From: Opitutales bacterium
Lineage (GTDB): Bacteria; Verrucomicrobiota; Verrucomicrobiia; Opitutales; Oceanipulchritudinaceae
NCBI GenBank assembly: GCA_007133065.1
Contig: SLNJ01000023.1
Span: forward strand, 1 to 64,000
Reading direction: 5' to 3'
Length of the DNA: 64,000 nucleotides
The notes beneath the pieces were generated by a model, which did no database searches, had not been told where the DNA came from, and was given only the letters and a program-made list of their open reading frames with translations. This document shows positions 56,292 to 64,000 of the stretch, one piece after another; positions within the stretch are counted from its first letter, which is position 1; each line of letters begins with the position of its first letter. The translations under genes and the position numbers were made by a program.

Positions 56292-58964
56292 GTGAGTAAT
56301 TCCAGGACCGCGAAAACGGCAAGTCTGAAATGGCGGCATGCGCTGTGGTTGATGCCGGTTCCCTTGCTCTGGTTGTTGATGATGCAATGGGGTTGGCTGG
56401 TGCCTGTCGAGCAGCTGAGTCTGGACTGGCGGTTTCTGGTTCGCGGCTCCCAGGAATCCGAGGCGCGGATCCACTACATGAACCGCGACGAGCTGACGAC
56501 GGCTGTGTATGGTTCCTATCCATTCCCCCGTCGGTTGTACGGGAAGGCTGCGGACGCCGTGATCGAGTTGGGTGGGGCCTCTGCGGTATTTTTCGATTTC
56601 CTGCTCTCCCCGATGGGTGAGAGCGCGTTGCTTCCACGCGAGGTGGCACTGGAGGATCAGGGGCGGGCTGCCTCGTACATCCGGAAACACCATCCACGCA
56701 TCGTGCTCGCTGGCGCCTACACGAACCTCTACTACGAGTTCACCAACGAGGTGAGTCGCCTGCCGCTGAAGGTGCCTGTGGACGAGACGGCCACCCCATA
56801 CGACATAGAGGCCAACCCGTATCCCGAGACGCCGCTCTACCCGCTCTGGAACCTGAGCGTGTCGGATGGATTCATCCAGCGGGAGGGATGGGGGAGGGTC
56901 GGGTTGATCAACTCGGATCCCGGGAGGAGCGCCGGCGCGATCTGGCGGTGGATGCCGTTGTTCGTGGAGACGCGGGGCCCGGCGCACGCCTACGTCTATC
57001 TGCGCGGGTATGCGCGATGGCTGCAACAGCAGAACCCGGACCTGACCGGTCACGTCGCGATTGATGTGATCGAAGGCGAGGACGAGGCGGATGGTTATTA
57101 CGAGCTCACGGTGAACAGCGCCGGGATTGAAGGGTTGTCGAGCGATGCCTTCCTGCTGCCGAAGGTGATCCCGCACACGTTCTACACGGCTGCGATCGAG
57201 AGCATGGCGGCGGCGGCAGGCCTGAATTCACAAACGGACATCCGGATTGGCGAGGACCATCTTACGATTGGCGGCGAGGAAGGAGATATCTCCCGGATTG
57301 TTCCATTGACGGCGGGCCAGCTCCTGGAGATCAACTGGTACGCCCCGTGGCTGAACCGGGAGATTGAGACCGCGCGCGTGCGCAGCCGGGAGCTCGAGCT
57401 TGCCTGGCGGATTATCGAGCTGGAAGGACAGCTCAGCGCGAATCCGGATCTGCTGCCCGGGTTGAAGTCCGAGTTCATCGATGCGGTGCAGGGGTTGATC
57501 GATCTGCCGCGGAACGCCGACAGTCCGAAGGCGAGTATGGCGCTCGTCCTTGCGCTTTATGATTTTTTTCGCGAGTCGGATGAGGCGTGTCAGGAGGTCA
57601 TCCTGCGTTGGTTCGAGCGTTTTGACGGGACGACCGTTTTCTGCGGGCCGACCGACCCGATCCTGCAGGATATCGGACCGACTCCGATTGATGACGGAAA
57701 CGTCCCGCGCGTGACCGCACACGCCAATCTCTATAAATCGATTGTGGATGGAAGGTTTCTGAAGCGGTTGCCACGGGAGGGATGGAGTACGGCGGGCGTG
57801 ACATTCGCGCTCACCTTCATGGTCTGCCTGTTGGCCATTCCAAGCGGACGCCACAGTGCGCCGGCGAAATCGTCCTCGGTCCTGCTGTTATTCGTCTACA
57901 CCGGGGGGGTCTTTGTTGCATTTTCATACTTCGACTGGGTTCTCCCGTTCACCGCTCCGATCGGGGCCGCGGTTTCCACGGCACTGGTGGGACTGGCGGT
58001 CCAACTGGTTCTCGAGGAGAAGGCGAAGGGCCGGATCAAAGGAATGTTCGGGGCCTATCTCTCCCCGGATCTGGTGAACCAGATGGTGGAGTCGGGGGAA
58101 GAGCCGCAGCTGGGCGGAATCAACTCGGAGATCACCGCGTTTTTCAGTGACGTTCAGAGTTTTTCCGCGTTTTCGGAAAAACTGAGTCCCTCCCAACTGG
58201 TCGACCTCATGAACGAGTATTTGACCGCGATGACGGAAATCCTGATGGAGGAGGGCTGCTTCGTTGATAAATACATCGGCGATGCGATCGTCGGCATGTT
58301 CAATGCACCCTTTCCAATTGACGATCACGCGCTTCGGGCTTGTCGGGCGAGTGCCAGGATGCAGGAGCGCCAGATCGAACTGGGACGGAAGTGGACGTCC
58401 GAGGGCGATCGTTGGCCGGAGATCGTCCATGGGATGCAGACGCGGATGGGATGCAACACCGGACAGGCCATCATCGGGAATATGGGGAGTGCGCGGCGCT
58501 TCAACTACACGATGATGGGGGATACGGTGAACCTCGCGGCGCGATGCGAGTCGGGTGCGAAGAGCTATGGCGTCTACATCATGGTAACGGGTGAGACCCG
58601 TCGCTCAGCCGAGGCCTCCGGTGCCGGTGTCTGTGTTTTTCGATTGCTCGATCGCATTGTGGTCAAAGGTCGAACCCAGCCGGTAGAGGTCCACGAACTC
58701 CTGGGATTGCGCGAATCCGTGTCGGACGAGGCGATCGATTGTGTGAAAACCTTCGAACAGGGCTTCCAGGCATACCTGCGCCGGGATTGGGATCTGGCGG
58801 TGCGTTGCTTCAAGGAATCCGCCGAACTGGAGCCGAACCGTCCCGATCGTAATCCTCTCGCACCGACCACGCCGTCGCAATTGTTTATCGAACGGTGCGA
58901 ACAGATGCGCGAGTCCCCGCCCCCCGAGGACTGGGACGGGGTGTTCGTCATGGAGACAAAATGA
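56292..58964 (+). CDS. CHASE2-domain class III adenylate cyclase
   Basis: About 890 residues from GTG 56292, which has AGAGAG 7 bases upstream; GTG 56244 would add 16 residues. One N-terminal membrane segment (about 17-38) leads to a large extracytoplasmic CHASE2-like sensor (about 40-485, starting EQLSLDWRFLVRG with the FPRRLYGKAADAV region). Three membrane segments follow (about 500-516, 529-546, 550-574), then a cyclase domain (614-804). The metal ligands are FFSD (Asp620) and KYIGD (Asp664). Lys660 of DKYIGD and Asp744 of NYTMMGD occupy the purine-selecting positions of adenylate cyclases, and NTGQAIIGNMGS is the glycine loop. It should turn an outside signal into cAMP. The last 90 residues include a TPR-like helix pair (FEQGFQAYLRRDWDLAVRCF). 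Confidence 0.9.
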   Translation: MSNSRTAKTASLKWRHALWLMPVPLLWLLMMQWGWLVPVEQLSLDWRFLVRGSQESEARIHYMNRDELTTAVYGSYPFPRRLYGKAADAVIELGGASAVFFDFLLSPMGESALLPREVALEDQGRAASYIRKHHPRIVLAGAYTNLYYEFTNEVSRLPLKVPVDETATPYDIEANPYPETPLYPLWNLSVSDGFIQREGWGRVGLINSDPGRSAGAIWRWMPLFVETRGPAHAYVYLRGYARWLQQQNPDLTGHVAIDVIEGEDEADGYYELTVNSAGIEGLSSDAFLLPKVIPHTFYTAAIESMAAAAGLNSQTDIRIGEDHLTIGGEEGDISRIVPLTAGQLLEINWYAPWLNREIETARVRSRELELAWRIIELEGQLSANPDLLPGLKSEFIDAVQGLIDLPRNADSPKASMALVLALYDFFRESDEACQEVILRWFERFDGTTVFCGPTDPILQDIGPTPIDDGNVPRVTAHANLYKSIVDGRFLKRLPREGWSTAGVTFALTFMVCLLAIPSGRHSAPAKSSSVLLLFVYTGGVFVAFSYFDWVLPFTAPIGAAVSTALVGLAVQLVLEEKAKGRIKGMFGAYLSPDLVNQMVESGEEPQLGGINSEITAFFSDVQSFSAFSEKLSPSQLVDLMNEYLTAMTEILMEEGCFVDKYIGDAIVGMFNAPFPIDDHALRACRASARMQERQIELGRKWTSEGDRWPEIVHGMQTRMGCNTGQAIIGNMGSARRFNYTMMGDTVNLAARCESGAKSYGVYIMVTGETRRSAEASGAGVCVFRLLDRIVVKGRTQPVEVHELLGLRESVSDEAIDCVKTFEQGFQAYLRRDWDLAVRCFKESAELEPNRPDRNPLAPTTPSQLFIERCEQMRESPPPEDWDGVFVMETK

Positions 58965-59021
58965 TCTCACGCTCCGCACCTTGCGTGCCGTGCGAAAACG
59001 AAAGTCGCCCGCAAGATGTTC

Positions 59022-60299
59022 TCACCCTCGCGTCAGCGACGCGACGGCTTCGGCGAGGCGTTCGACTTCGGACTGGTTGTTGTAGATGTGCCAGGAGGTG
59101 CGTACCGCGTTAAGGTTGCGCTCGGTGACGGCGCGACAGCGGAGGTTGTGGGTGCTTGCGAGTGTGCGCGCCAGATCGTGCGCTTCGAAGCTGTCAATCC
59201 GGAAGGTGAGCATCGCCGCGTACATGCTCTCGTGTGCGGGAGTAAGGATGGCAACATCGTCGATTTTCGAGAGGAGGCGCCGTGCCCGTTCGGCCAGCCG
59301 GCGGCCGCGGGCGGCGATGCGCTTGCGCCCGATGCGATTTTGGAGTTCGATTGCCGCACCGAGCCCGGCCACAGAGGCGGCGTTGCGGGTGCCGTATTCG
59401 TGGCGCCGCGCAGTCGGAGCGTAGGAAAAGACGTCCGGAAGCCTATAGTCGTCATTGGAATAGGCGCCGACGTGGCTGCATGCCACTTCATCGAGGCGAG
59501 ACTTCGCAATGTACAGCATACCCGTTTCCTGTGGGCCGTTCAGCCACTTATGTCCGCTGGCGGCGAATGAATCGCACCCGGATCGATGCAGATTGACGGG
59601 GATCATTCCCGGACTCTGTGCACCGTCCACGTGAAACCAGATCCCCCGCTCCCGGGCTTCGCGTGCAATCGCCGGGAGGTCGAAGACGATGCCCGTGGGC
59701 GCGGTGATGTGACTGACCTGGATGACCCGTGTTCGGGGAGTGACTGCCGAGAACAGACGCTCAAGGTTGGCTTCCGGACTGTCGGGATCGGGTTCGAAAA
59801 TCCTGACGCGGATTCCGTCCCGCTTCTGCCGGTTCATCCACGGCATGGAGCCCCCGGGATGAGCGTGCGACTCGAAGAGGACTTCGTCTCCAGGTTGCAG
59901 GTCGAGTCCGGCTGCGATGATCGAGTTCCCCTCGGACGCGTTGCGGGTAAAGCTGATCTCCGAAGGTTCGGCGCCGAGGAATTGAGCCGTGGTCTCGCGC
60001 ACCTCGTGGAGCAGGCGGTGGTGCGTCTCGCCTGCGACCGCCTGGATGCGGTTCTGGCGTGCGACGGCATCGAGTACCGCAACCGGCGGCGGCCCGAGAC
60101 CGCCGGTGTTGAGGTAGGCACGATCGCGCCGTAGCGGAAAGAGGCGCCGGATGCCTTCCCAGGATTGAAGGGATTCGGATGCCGAGACGTCGGGGAGCAG
60201 GTCCTCCAATGGGTGTGGGGCGGCGGCGCTGCGGTTGCTCCCGAATGCGAGTCCGGCGCCACCCGCCGCCAGAGACTTTAGGAATTGTTTGCGATTCAT
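59022..60299 (-). CDS. Exported class V aminotransferase-fold PLP enzyme
   Basis: A protein of 425 residues from ATG 60297-60299; an earlier TTG would add 13 residues and spoil the leader. The N-terminus (MNRKQFLKSLAAGGAGLAFG) resembles a Tat signal with RK in place of RR, so export of the folded, cofactor-loaded protein is likely. The fold-type I core has YLNTGGLGPPP (62-72), FTRNASEGNS (117-126), the cofactor-binding WFHVDGAQSPG (221-231, Asp225) and SGHKWLNGPQ (248-257), where Lys251 should form the Schiff base. It belongs with the isopenicillin-N-epimerase-like and cysteine-desulfurase-like group; the substrate cannot be told. It is convergent with the cyclase gene (57 bases apart) and divergent from the next gene. 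Confidence 0.85.
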   Translation of the reverse strand: MNRKQFLKSLAAGGAGLAFGSNRSAAAPHPLEDLLPDVSASESLQSWEGIRRLFPLRRDRAYLNTGGLGPPPVAVLDAVARQNRIQAVAGETHHRLLHEVRETTAQFLGAEPSEISFTRNASEGNSIIAAGLDLQPGDEVLFESHAHPGGSMPWMNRQKRDGIRVRIFEPDPDSPEANLERLFSAVTPRTRVIQVSHITAPTGIVFDLPAIAREARERGIWFHVDGAQSPGMIPVNLHRSGCDSFAASGHKWLNGPQETGMLYIAKSRLDEVACSHVGAYSNDDYRLPDVFSYAPTARRHEYGTRNAASVAGLGAAIELQNRIGRKRIAARGRRLAERARRLLSKIDDVAILTPAHESMYAAMLTFRIDSFEAHDLARTLASTHNLRCRAVTERNLNAVRTSWHIYNNQSEVERLAEAVASLTRG

Positions 60300-60524
60300 A
60301 CCGAAGTGAGCAGTCTCTATGAACCATAGACCGCTCAACTCAGGATCACAATCCCGTTCATGCTCCGGGACGGCCCGGAACCGGATAATGTCGATTACAG
60401 TAAAGCGGATGCGGGATTGTGGGACGCCCCGGATCGCGATCTGCTGAAACCATCCGGACGCTCAATGCCGGGTGACGGCTCTGGCGGAGCGACGCATTCA
60501 GATTCGCATTTTTTATTCAGAACC

Positions 60525-62444
60525 ATGTCCCTCCACTGTGGAAAAAACACCGGCATGCCGCTGGCAGTGCTCCTGGGGGTTCTCGTGTTGACGCCCGGGG
60601 CAGCCCTCGGTTTCGCGGAAACGGACGCCGACCTCATCGATGCGTATCGGGCACGCGCGGCGCACGTCATCGATCGGACAATCGCAGAGACCGATCCAAC
60701 GGATTTGGAGTCGGGGAATCTCTACACGATCGCCGCCAATTTGCATCGCGGCGCCAACGTTGATTGGGCTCGGGATCGCCTGGTTGCCATCAATGATCCC
60801 CCCCGGGGCGATATGTTCTGGATGGTTCCGATGGTATTGGTGATGCACGCCGGCCGGGATCATTGGAACGAGGAGGATTGGCGATTCATCCGGAATCTGT
60901 GGCGCAGCTACTTCCCGTACCGGGGCGACACCGAAAACCATTGGGTTATGTACTACGTCAGCCTGTACCTGGCATCGGAGTGGTTTCCCGATGCCGGGCC
61001 GGAAGCATGGTACAACGGAAAATCGTCGCAGGAGAACATGGCCGGGGCGCGCAGCTACATTCTTGATTGGGTCCGGGTCACCACCTCCTACGGTCAGGGT
61101 GAGTATGATTCTCCCAAGTACATCGAAGAGTTCGTAAGGCCGATGGCGTTGCTTGCCGGGTGGGCACGAGATCCGGAACTGCGCCAGATCGGAGGGATGA
61201 TGCTCGATTATCTGCTCCTCGATTATGCTGCGGAGAATCTAAACGGTCTTTACGGCGGTGCGCACAGCCGTGTGTATCCCCGGGACACGCTGCAGCCCGC
61301 TTCCACGGCCGCCGCGGCGCTCGGCTGGTTCCTCTTCAACCAGGGGGATGCACAGATCAGGGGAACGCTGATCCTGCTCGCGATGAGCGGATACGTGCCG
61401 CCTCCGATTCTACACCGCATCGCACACGACCGCGGCGAGCCTTACGTGCACCGGGAGCTCAAGCGGACCCGGTGGCGTCTACGGAACGCCGGTCCGGACG
61501 CATTCGAGGTGGACGGCCGGAGCACGGTTCCCGTCTACAAATACAGCTACGTGCATCCGGACTACATCCTCGGTTCCTCGCAAGGGGGATTGCTCCAGCC
61601 GATTCAACAGCGCACCTGGAGCCTGATCTGGCGCGAGGAGGATCCGTCCGGTGTTTCCAATACGATGTTCGGGCTCCACCCGTACTCGTCACCGTTCGAA
61701 GGGACAATGTACTTCCCGGCCGACTGGGACACGGTCACCGACCTGATTGCCCGATCCAAGGCCGATTATGACTCGCCGGACAAGCTGGCGAGCGGTTCGC
61801 CCTACGAAGAAGTATTTCAGCACAAATCGGCCTTGATCGCCCTGTACGACATCCCGCAGGGGACGCGTTTTCCGCTGATCCACACGCTCTTCTCGCGGGA
61901 CCTGCGGCACCGCGTCATCGATGACGAATCGGGCTGGATCTTTGCCCGGGGCGGTCCGGTGTACATCGCCTACCGCCCGCTCGCGGAAGGCGATTGGAAG
62001 CCGGTCGACTGGACCGGGCTCATGCACGGCGGCGCCGGAGGATGGTTCAGCGCGGGGTTCGAGGAATACGCCCGGGGGAGCGAGTCCTTCGTGAGCCGCA
62101 GCCTGAAGAACGGGTATATCGTCCAGGTCGCACCGGTTGCGGGGTTTGAGTCATACGGGGACTTCCGAGAGGCGATCCGCGCTCTGCCGCTGGAGTATTC
62201 GCTCGAGCCCGAGCCGGCGGTCGCGTTCACCTGCCTGGACGGATACGAGCTCGAGGCGCGCCACGGGTCTGTTCCCGCCGTCGACGGCGTCCCGCTCGAC
62301 TACGATGCATGGCCCCTCTTCGACGGGCCGTTCGCCCGCGCCGGGCGCGAGAGCCGCTCACTGGAGATACGCCACGGGCGCGAGCGTTATTTCCTCGATT
62401 TCGTGGACAATCGTGTTGAATCTTCAACCCTGTCCGAGCAATGA
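60525..62444 (+). CDS. Exported protein of unknown family, helical-toroid-like
   Basis: About 639 residues from ATG 60525; ATG 60555 also gives a good signal peptide (MPLAVLLGVLVLTPGAALG). A longer frame to 60360 is open but has no leader. The N-terminal half is helical, with repeated Trp/Tyr/His patches (DMFWMVPMVLVMHAGRDHW, ENHWVMYYVSLYLASEWF), in the manner of the alpha/alpha toroids of polysaccharide lyases and glycoside-active enzymes. The C-terminal half is beta-rich (SGWIFARGGPVYIAYRPL). I do not recognise the family with certainty. Its stop overlaps the start of the next gene by 4 bases, so the two are translationally coupled, and a heparinase-like gene lies just downstream on the other strand. 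A carbohydrate role is inferred from fold pattern and neighbours. Confidence 0.7.
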   Translation: MSLHCGKNTGMPLAVLLGVLVLTPGAALGFAETDADLIDAYRARAAHVIDRTIAETDPTDLESGNLYTIAANLHRGANVDWARDRLVAINDPPRGDMFWMVPMVLVMHAGRDHWNEEDWRFIRNLWRSYFPYRGDTENHWVMYYVSLYLASEWFPDAGPEAWYNGKSSQENMAGARSYILDWVRVTTSYGQGEYDSPKYIEEFVRPMALLAGWARDPELRQIGGMMLDYLLLDYAAENLNGLYGGAHSRVYPRDTLQPASTAAAALGWFLFNQGDAQIRGTLILLAMSGYVPPPILHRIAHDRGEPYVHRELKRTRWRLRNAGPDAFEVDGRSTVPVYKYSYVHPDYILGSSQGGLLQPIQQRTWSLIWREEDPSGVSNTMFGLHPYSSPFEGTMYFPADWDTVTDLIARSKADYDSPDKLASGSPYEEVFQHKSALIALYDIPQGTRFPLIHTLFSRDLRHRVIDDESGWIFARGGPVYIAYRPLAEGDWKPVDWTGLMHGGAGGWFSAGFEEYARGSESFVSRSLKNGYIVQVAPVAGFESYGDFREAIRALPLEYSLEPEPAVAFTCLDGYELEARHGSVPAVDGVPLDYDAWPLFDGPFARAGRESRSLEIRHGRERYFLDFVDNRVESSTLSEQ

Positions 62445-63457
62445 TGATCCGCCGTTGGTTTGTTCTATCGATTTGTTTGCCGGTCCTCGGTCTGGGTGCG
62501 GCGTACGGCTCCGATTCGGAACCGGTACTGTTTGCAGCGATGGCGATGACCAAGGAGCAGGAGGCGAGCTCCCTTCCAACCGATTCCGGGGTCTTCCTCT
62601 ACGACCGGGAGCGTGCGACGTGGGAGCGGATCGGTCCGGTGATCCTGTTTATGAACAGCATCGCGGCGGACCCCTCCGATCCGAAGCGACTGTTTATCGC
62701 CTGCGGCAATGGAATCGTCCGCACAACGGACGGTGGCCGAACCTGGCGGATGACCACCGGGTGGCGGGAGAGCGACCTGAACAAAATCGCGATTGATCCG
62801 AGCGACGGCCGCAACGTGTACGCCTCCTCGGTCTGGGGCGTTGTGGTCAGCCGCGATGGCGGGGATAGCTGGGAGTCGGCGAACGATGGATTGCCGGAGC
62901 GCTATTCCCGTACGATTCTTGTGGACGAACAGAATCCCGAGCGCGTGGTCGTGGCCACTGCCGCCGGAATCTACGTGAGCTACGACCGGGCCCGGACGTG
63001 GAATCCGGTTGCGTCCGGGCCGGGGGAGGTCGTGCTCGATATCGAGCGCAGCCGCGCCGACCCGCACCTCTGGATCGCGGGTACCGAGGGGAAAGGGGTC
63101 TATATTTCCCGGGACGACGGCGCGCGCTGGACGTCGGCGGTGCCCGGACTCGACGGCGCCAATATCTATGGAGTGGCGGCACACCCGGAAGATCCCTCCC
63201 GCTTCGCCGCCGGGGGGTGGGACCGCGGGGTCTGGGTCTCGACCGACGGGGGCGGCTCGTGGGCGGACCGCCGGGAGGGACTTCCATCTCCCCATGTTAC
63301 CGCCGTCAGCTACGATCCGGTCGATTCCGGCCGCCTCTGGGCATCGACCTTCGAAGAGGGAACCTATTACTCCGATGACGATGGGAGAACATGGCGCGAA
63401 GGCGGGCTGCACGGCGCATACGTGTTCGACCTGGACTACGTGATACACGCGCCATAA
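62441..63457 (+). CDS. Exported Asp-box (BNR/sialidase-like) beta-propeller
   Basis: A protein of 338 residues with a signal peptide (RRWFVLSICLPVLGLGAAYG). Six Asp-box-like repeats are seen: TTDGGRTW, SRDGGDSW, SYDRARTW, SRDDGARW, STDGGGSW and SDDDGRTW, spaced about 42-50 residues. These form the blades of a propeller found in sialidases, photosystem assembly factor YCF48 and many binding proteins. No sialidase catalytic Arg triad or FRIP motif was seen, so it is more likely a binding or assembly protein than a glycosidase. The ATGA overlap with the upstream gene points to coupled translation and a shared function. Confidence 0.8.
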   Translation: MMIRRWFVLSICLPVLGLGAAYGSDSEPVLFAAMAMTKEQEASSLPTDSGVFLYDRERATWERIGPVILFMNSIAADPSDPKRLFIACGNGIVRTTDGGRTWRMTTGWRESDLNKIAIDPSDGRNVYASSVWGVVVSRDGGDSWESANDGLPERYSRTILVDEQNPERVVVATAAGIYVSYDRARTWNPVASGPGEVVLDIERSRADPHLWIAGTEGKGVYISRDDGARWTSAVPGLDGANIYGVAAHPEDPSRFAAGGWDRGVWVSTDGGGSWADRREGLPSPHVTAVSYDPVDSGRLWASTFEEGTYYSDDDGRTWREGGLHGAYVFDLDYVIHAP

Positions 63458-63532
63458 CCGCCGTGCCGGAAGACAGAACGGGGGACGCACGGAGGGACAC
63501 GCGCCCGTCCTGACCAATCCGGGGATTCAGAT

Positions 63533-64000
63533 TCAAGTCTGGATCACACGCACCGCGGGGTTGAAATCGCCCGTGAAGACGAGCGCGCTCAGTCGTCCGG
63601 CCCGAACGCGCCATCCCTCGGGAGTCGCTTCGATCCGCGGCGGGGGGCGGGGTGCCTCGTCCGCCGCCGCGGCGTCGAGGACCGTGAGAATCTGATGGCG
63701 CAGAGCCGGCTCGGAGCCGACTGCGGCATAGGGGAAGATGCCGTGTTCGGAGGGAAGGTCGAGCCGCCCGAGCGAGAGGGCCGTGGCGTTGCCTCCGACA
63801 ACCGTTCCGCGGAGCCGGGCGCCGGGCCGCTCGATCGCAAGGGAGGCGGTCCCGTCGGTGTCGAGCGTCGCGGCGCCGTCGCGGTTGTCGGGAAAGAAGC
63901 GCAGGTCGACCCGCTGCGGTTCATAGCGGAGTCGGATCTGATCGAGAAGGACAACGATGTCCGGCTTGGCGAACAGGACCGTGCGGAGCACCTTTGAGAC
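63533..64000 (-). CDS. Heparinase II/III-like protein, C-terminal part (5' partial)
   Basis: The frame ends at TGA 63533-63535 and is open to the window edge, so the N-terminal part lies outside. The visible 155 residues begin with a strand pattern (VLRTVLFAKPDIVVLLDQIR) close to the beta-sandwich of heparinase II/III family lyases, which normally follows an alpha/alpha toroid. Pro/Arg-rich strands (RLDLPSEHGIFPYA, ALRHQILTVLDA) follow. It would be a periplasmic uronic-acid polysaccharide lyase. The catalytic residues are not in view, so activity cannot be judged. It converges on the propeller gene with a 75-base gap. Confidence 0.6.
   Translation of the reverse strand, partial: VSKVLRTVLFAKPDIVVLLDQIRLRYEPQRVDLRFFPDNRDGAATLDTDGTASLAIERPGARLRGTVVGGNATALSLGRLDLPSEHGIFPYAAVGSEPALRHQILTVLDAAAADEAPRPPPRIEATPEGWRVRAGRLSALVFTGDFNPAVRVIQT

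Overview
The window is about 64 kb of high-GC DNA (roughly 60-65% by eye) that is almost wholly coding. The genes suggest a Gram-negative, free-living bacterium of the PVC group (Verrucomicrobiota or Planctomycetota). The reasons are two giant repeat proteins, one carrying an N-terminal LEPR-x-LL motif, an outer-membrane TolC-like protein, polysaccharide-lyase-like genes and a CHASE2 cyclase. The phylum is inferred from gene content; no rRNA or tRNA gene was seen.

Bases 3-53646 form one functional block. A giant repeat protein (3-27047, at least 9,014 residues, 5' end outside the window) is followed on the same strand by five closely spaced genes: a TolC-like outer-membrane channel, a small exported HlyD-type adaptor, a GAF-domain/membrane/lipoyl-type adaptor, a membrane protein joining a PqqD-like domain, an M50 zinc-protease core and a lipoyl-type adaptor arm, and a short SecA-like ATPase. 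A second giant repeat protein (36040-53646, about 5,868 residues) follows, with the N-terminal sequence LEPRILLSA. The two giants are collinear paralogues. They share a beta-rich core, a basic/PPPP junction, a GLGM repeat array, Calx-beta-like domains, RTX-type calcium-binding nonapeptides, a conserved C-terminal module and a Gly-rich tail ending GGG-x-GRG-x. No ABC exporter ATPase or RND pump is present. The simplest reading is a TolC-linked export machine that uses a dedicated SecA-like motor and an M50/PqqD-like membrane component to export the two giants. I regard this as the candidate undescribed system. The grouping, motifs and shared ends are seen directly; the mechanism is inference.

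Bases 53838-60299 hold single genes: an RDD membrane protein, then glnA (type I glutamine synthetase, minus strand) with its own hairpin terminator, a divergent CHASE2 adenylate cyclase, and a convergent exported class V aminotransferase-fold enzyme.

Bases 60525-64000 hold an exported protein of unknown family, a translationally coupled Asp-box beta-propeller, and the 3' part of a heparinase II/III-like gene on the minus strand that runs off the window. Together they look like a polysaccharide-processing locus.

Gaps between genes are all shorter than 300 bases. They contain a glnA terminator, a hairpin in the leader of the second giant gene, and a 36-base block conserved just after the stop codons of both giants. 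Long open frames antisense to the giant genes are judged composition artefacts.
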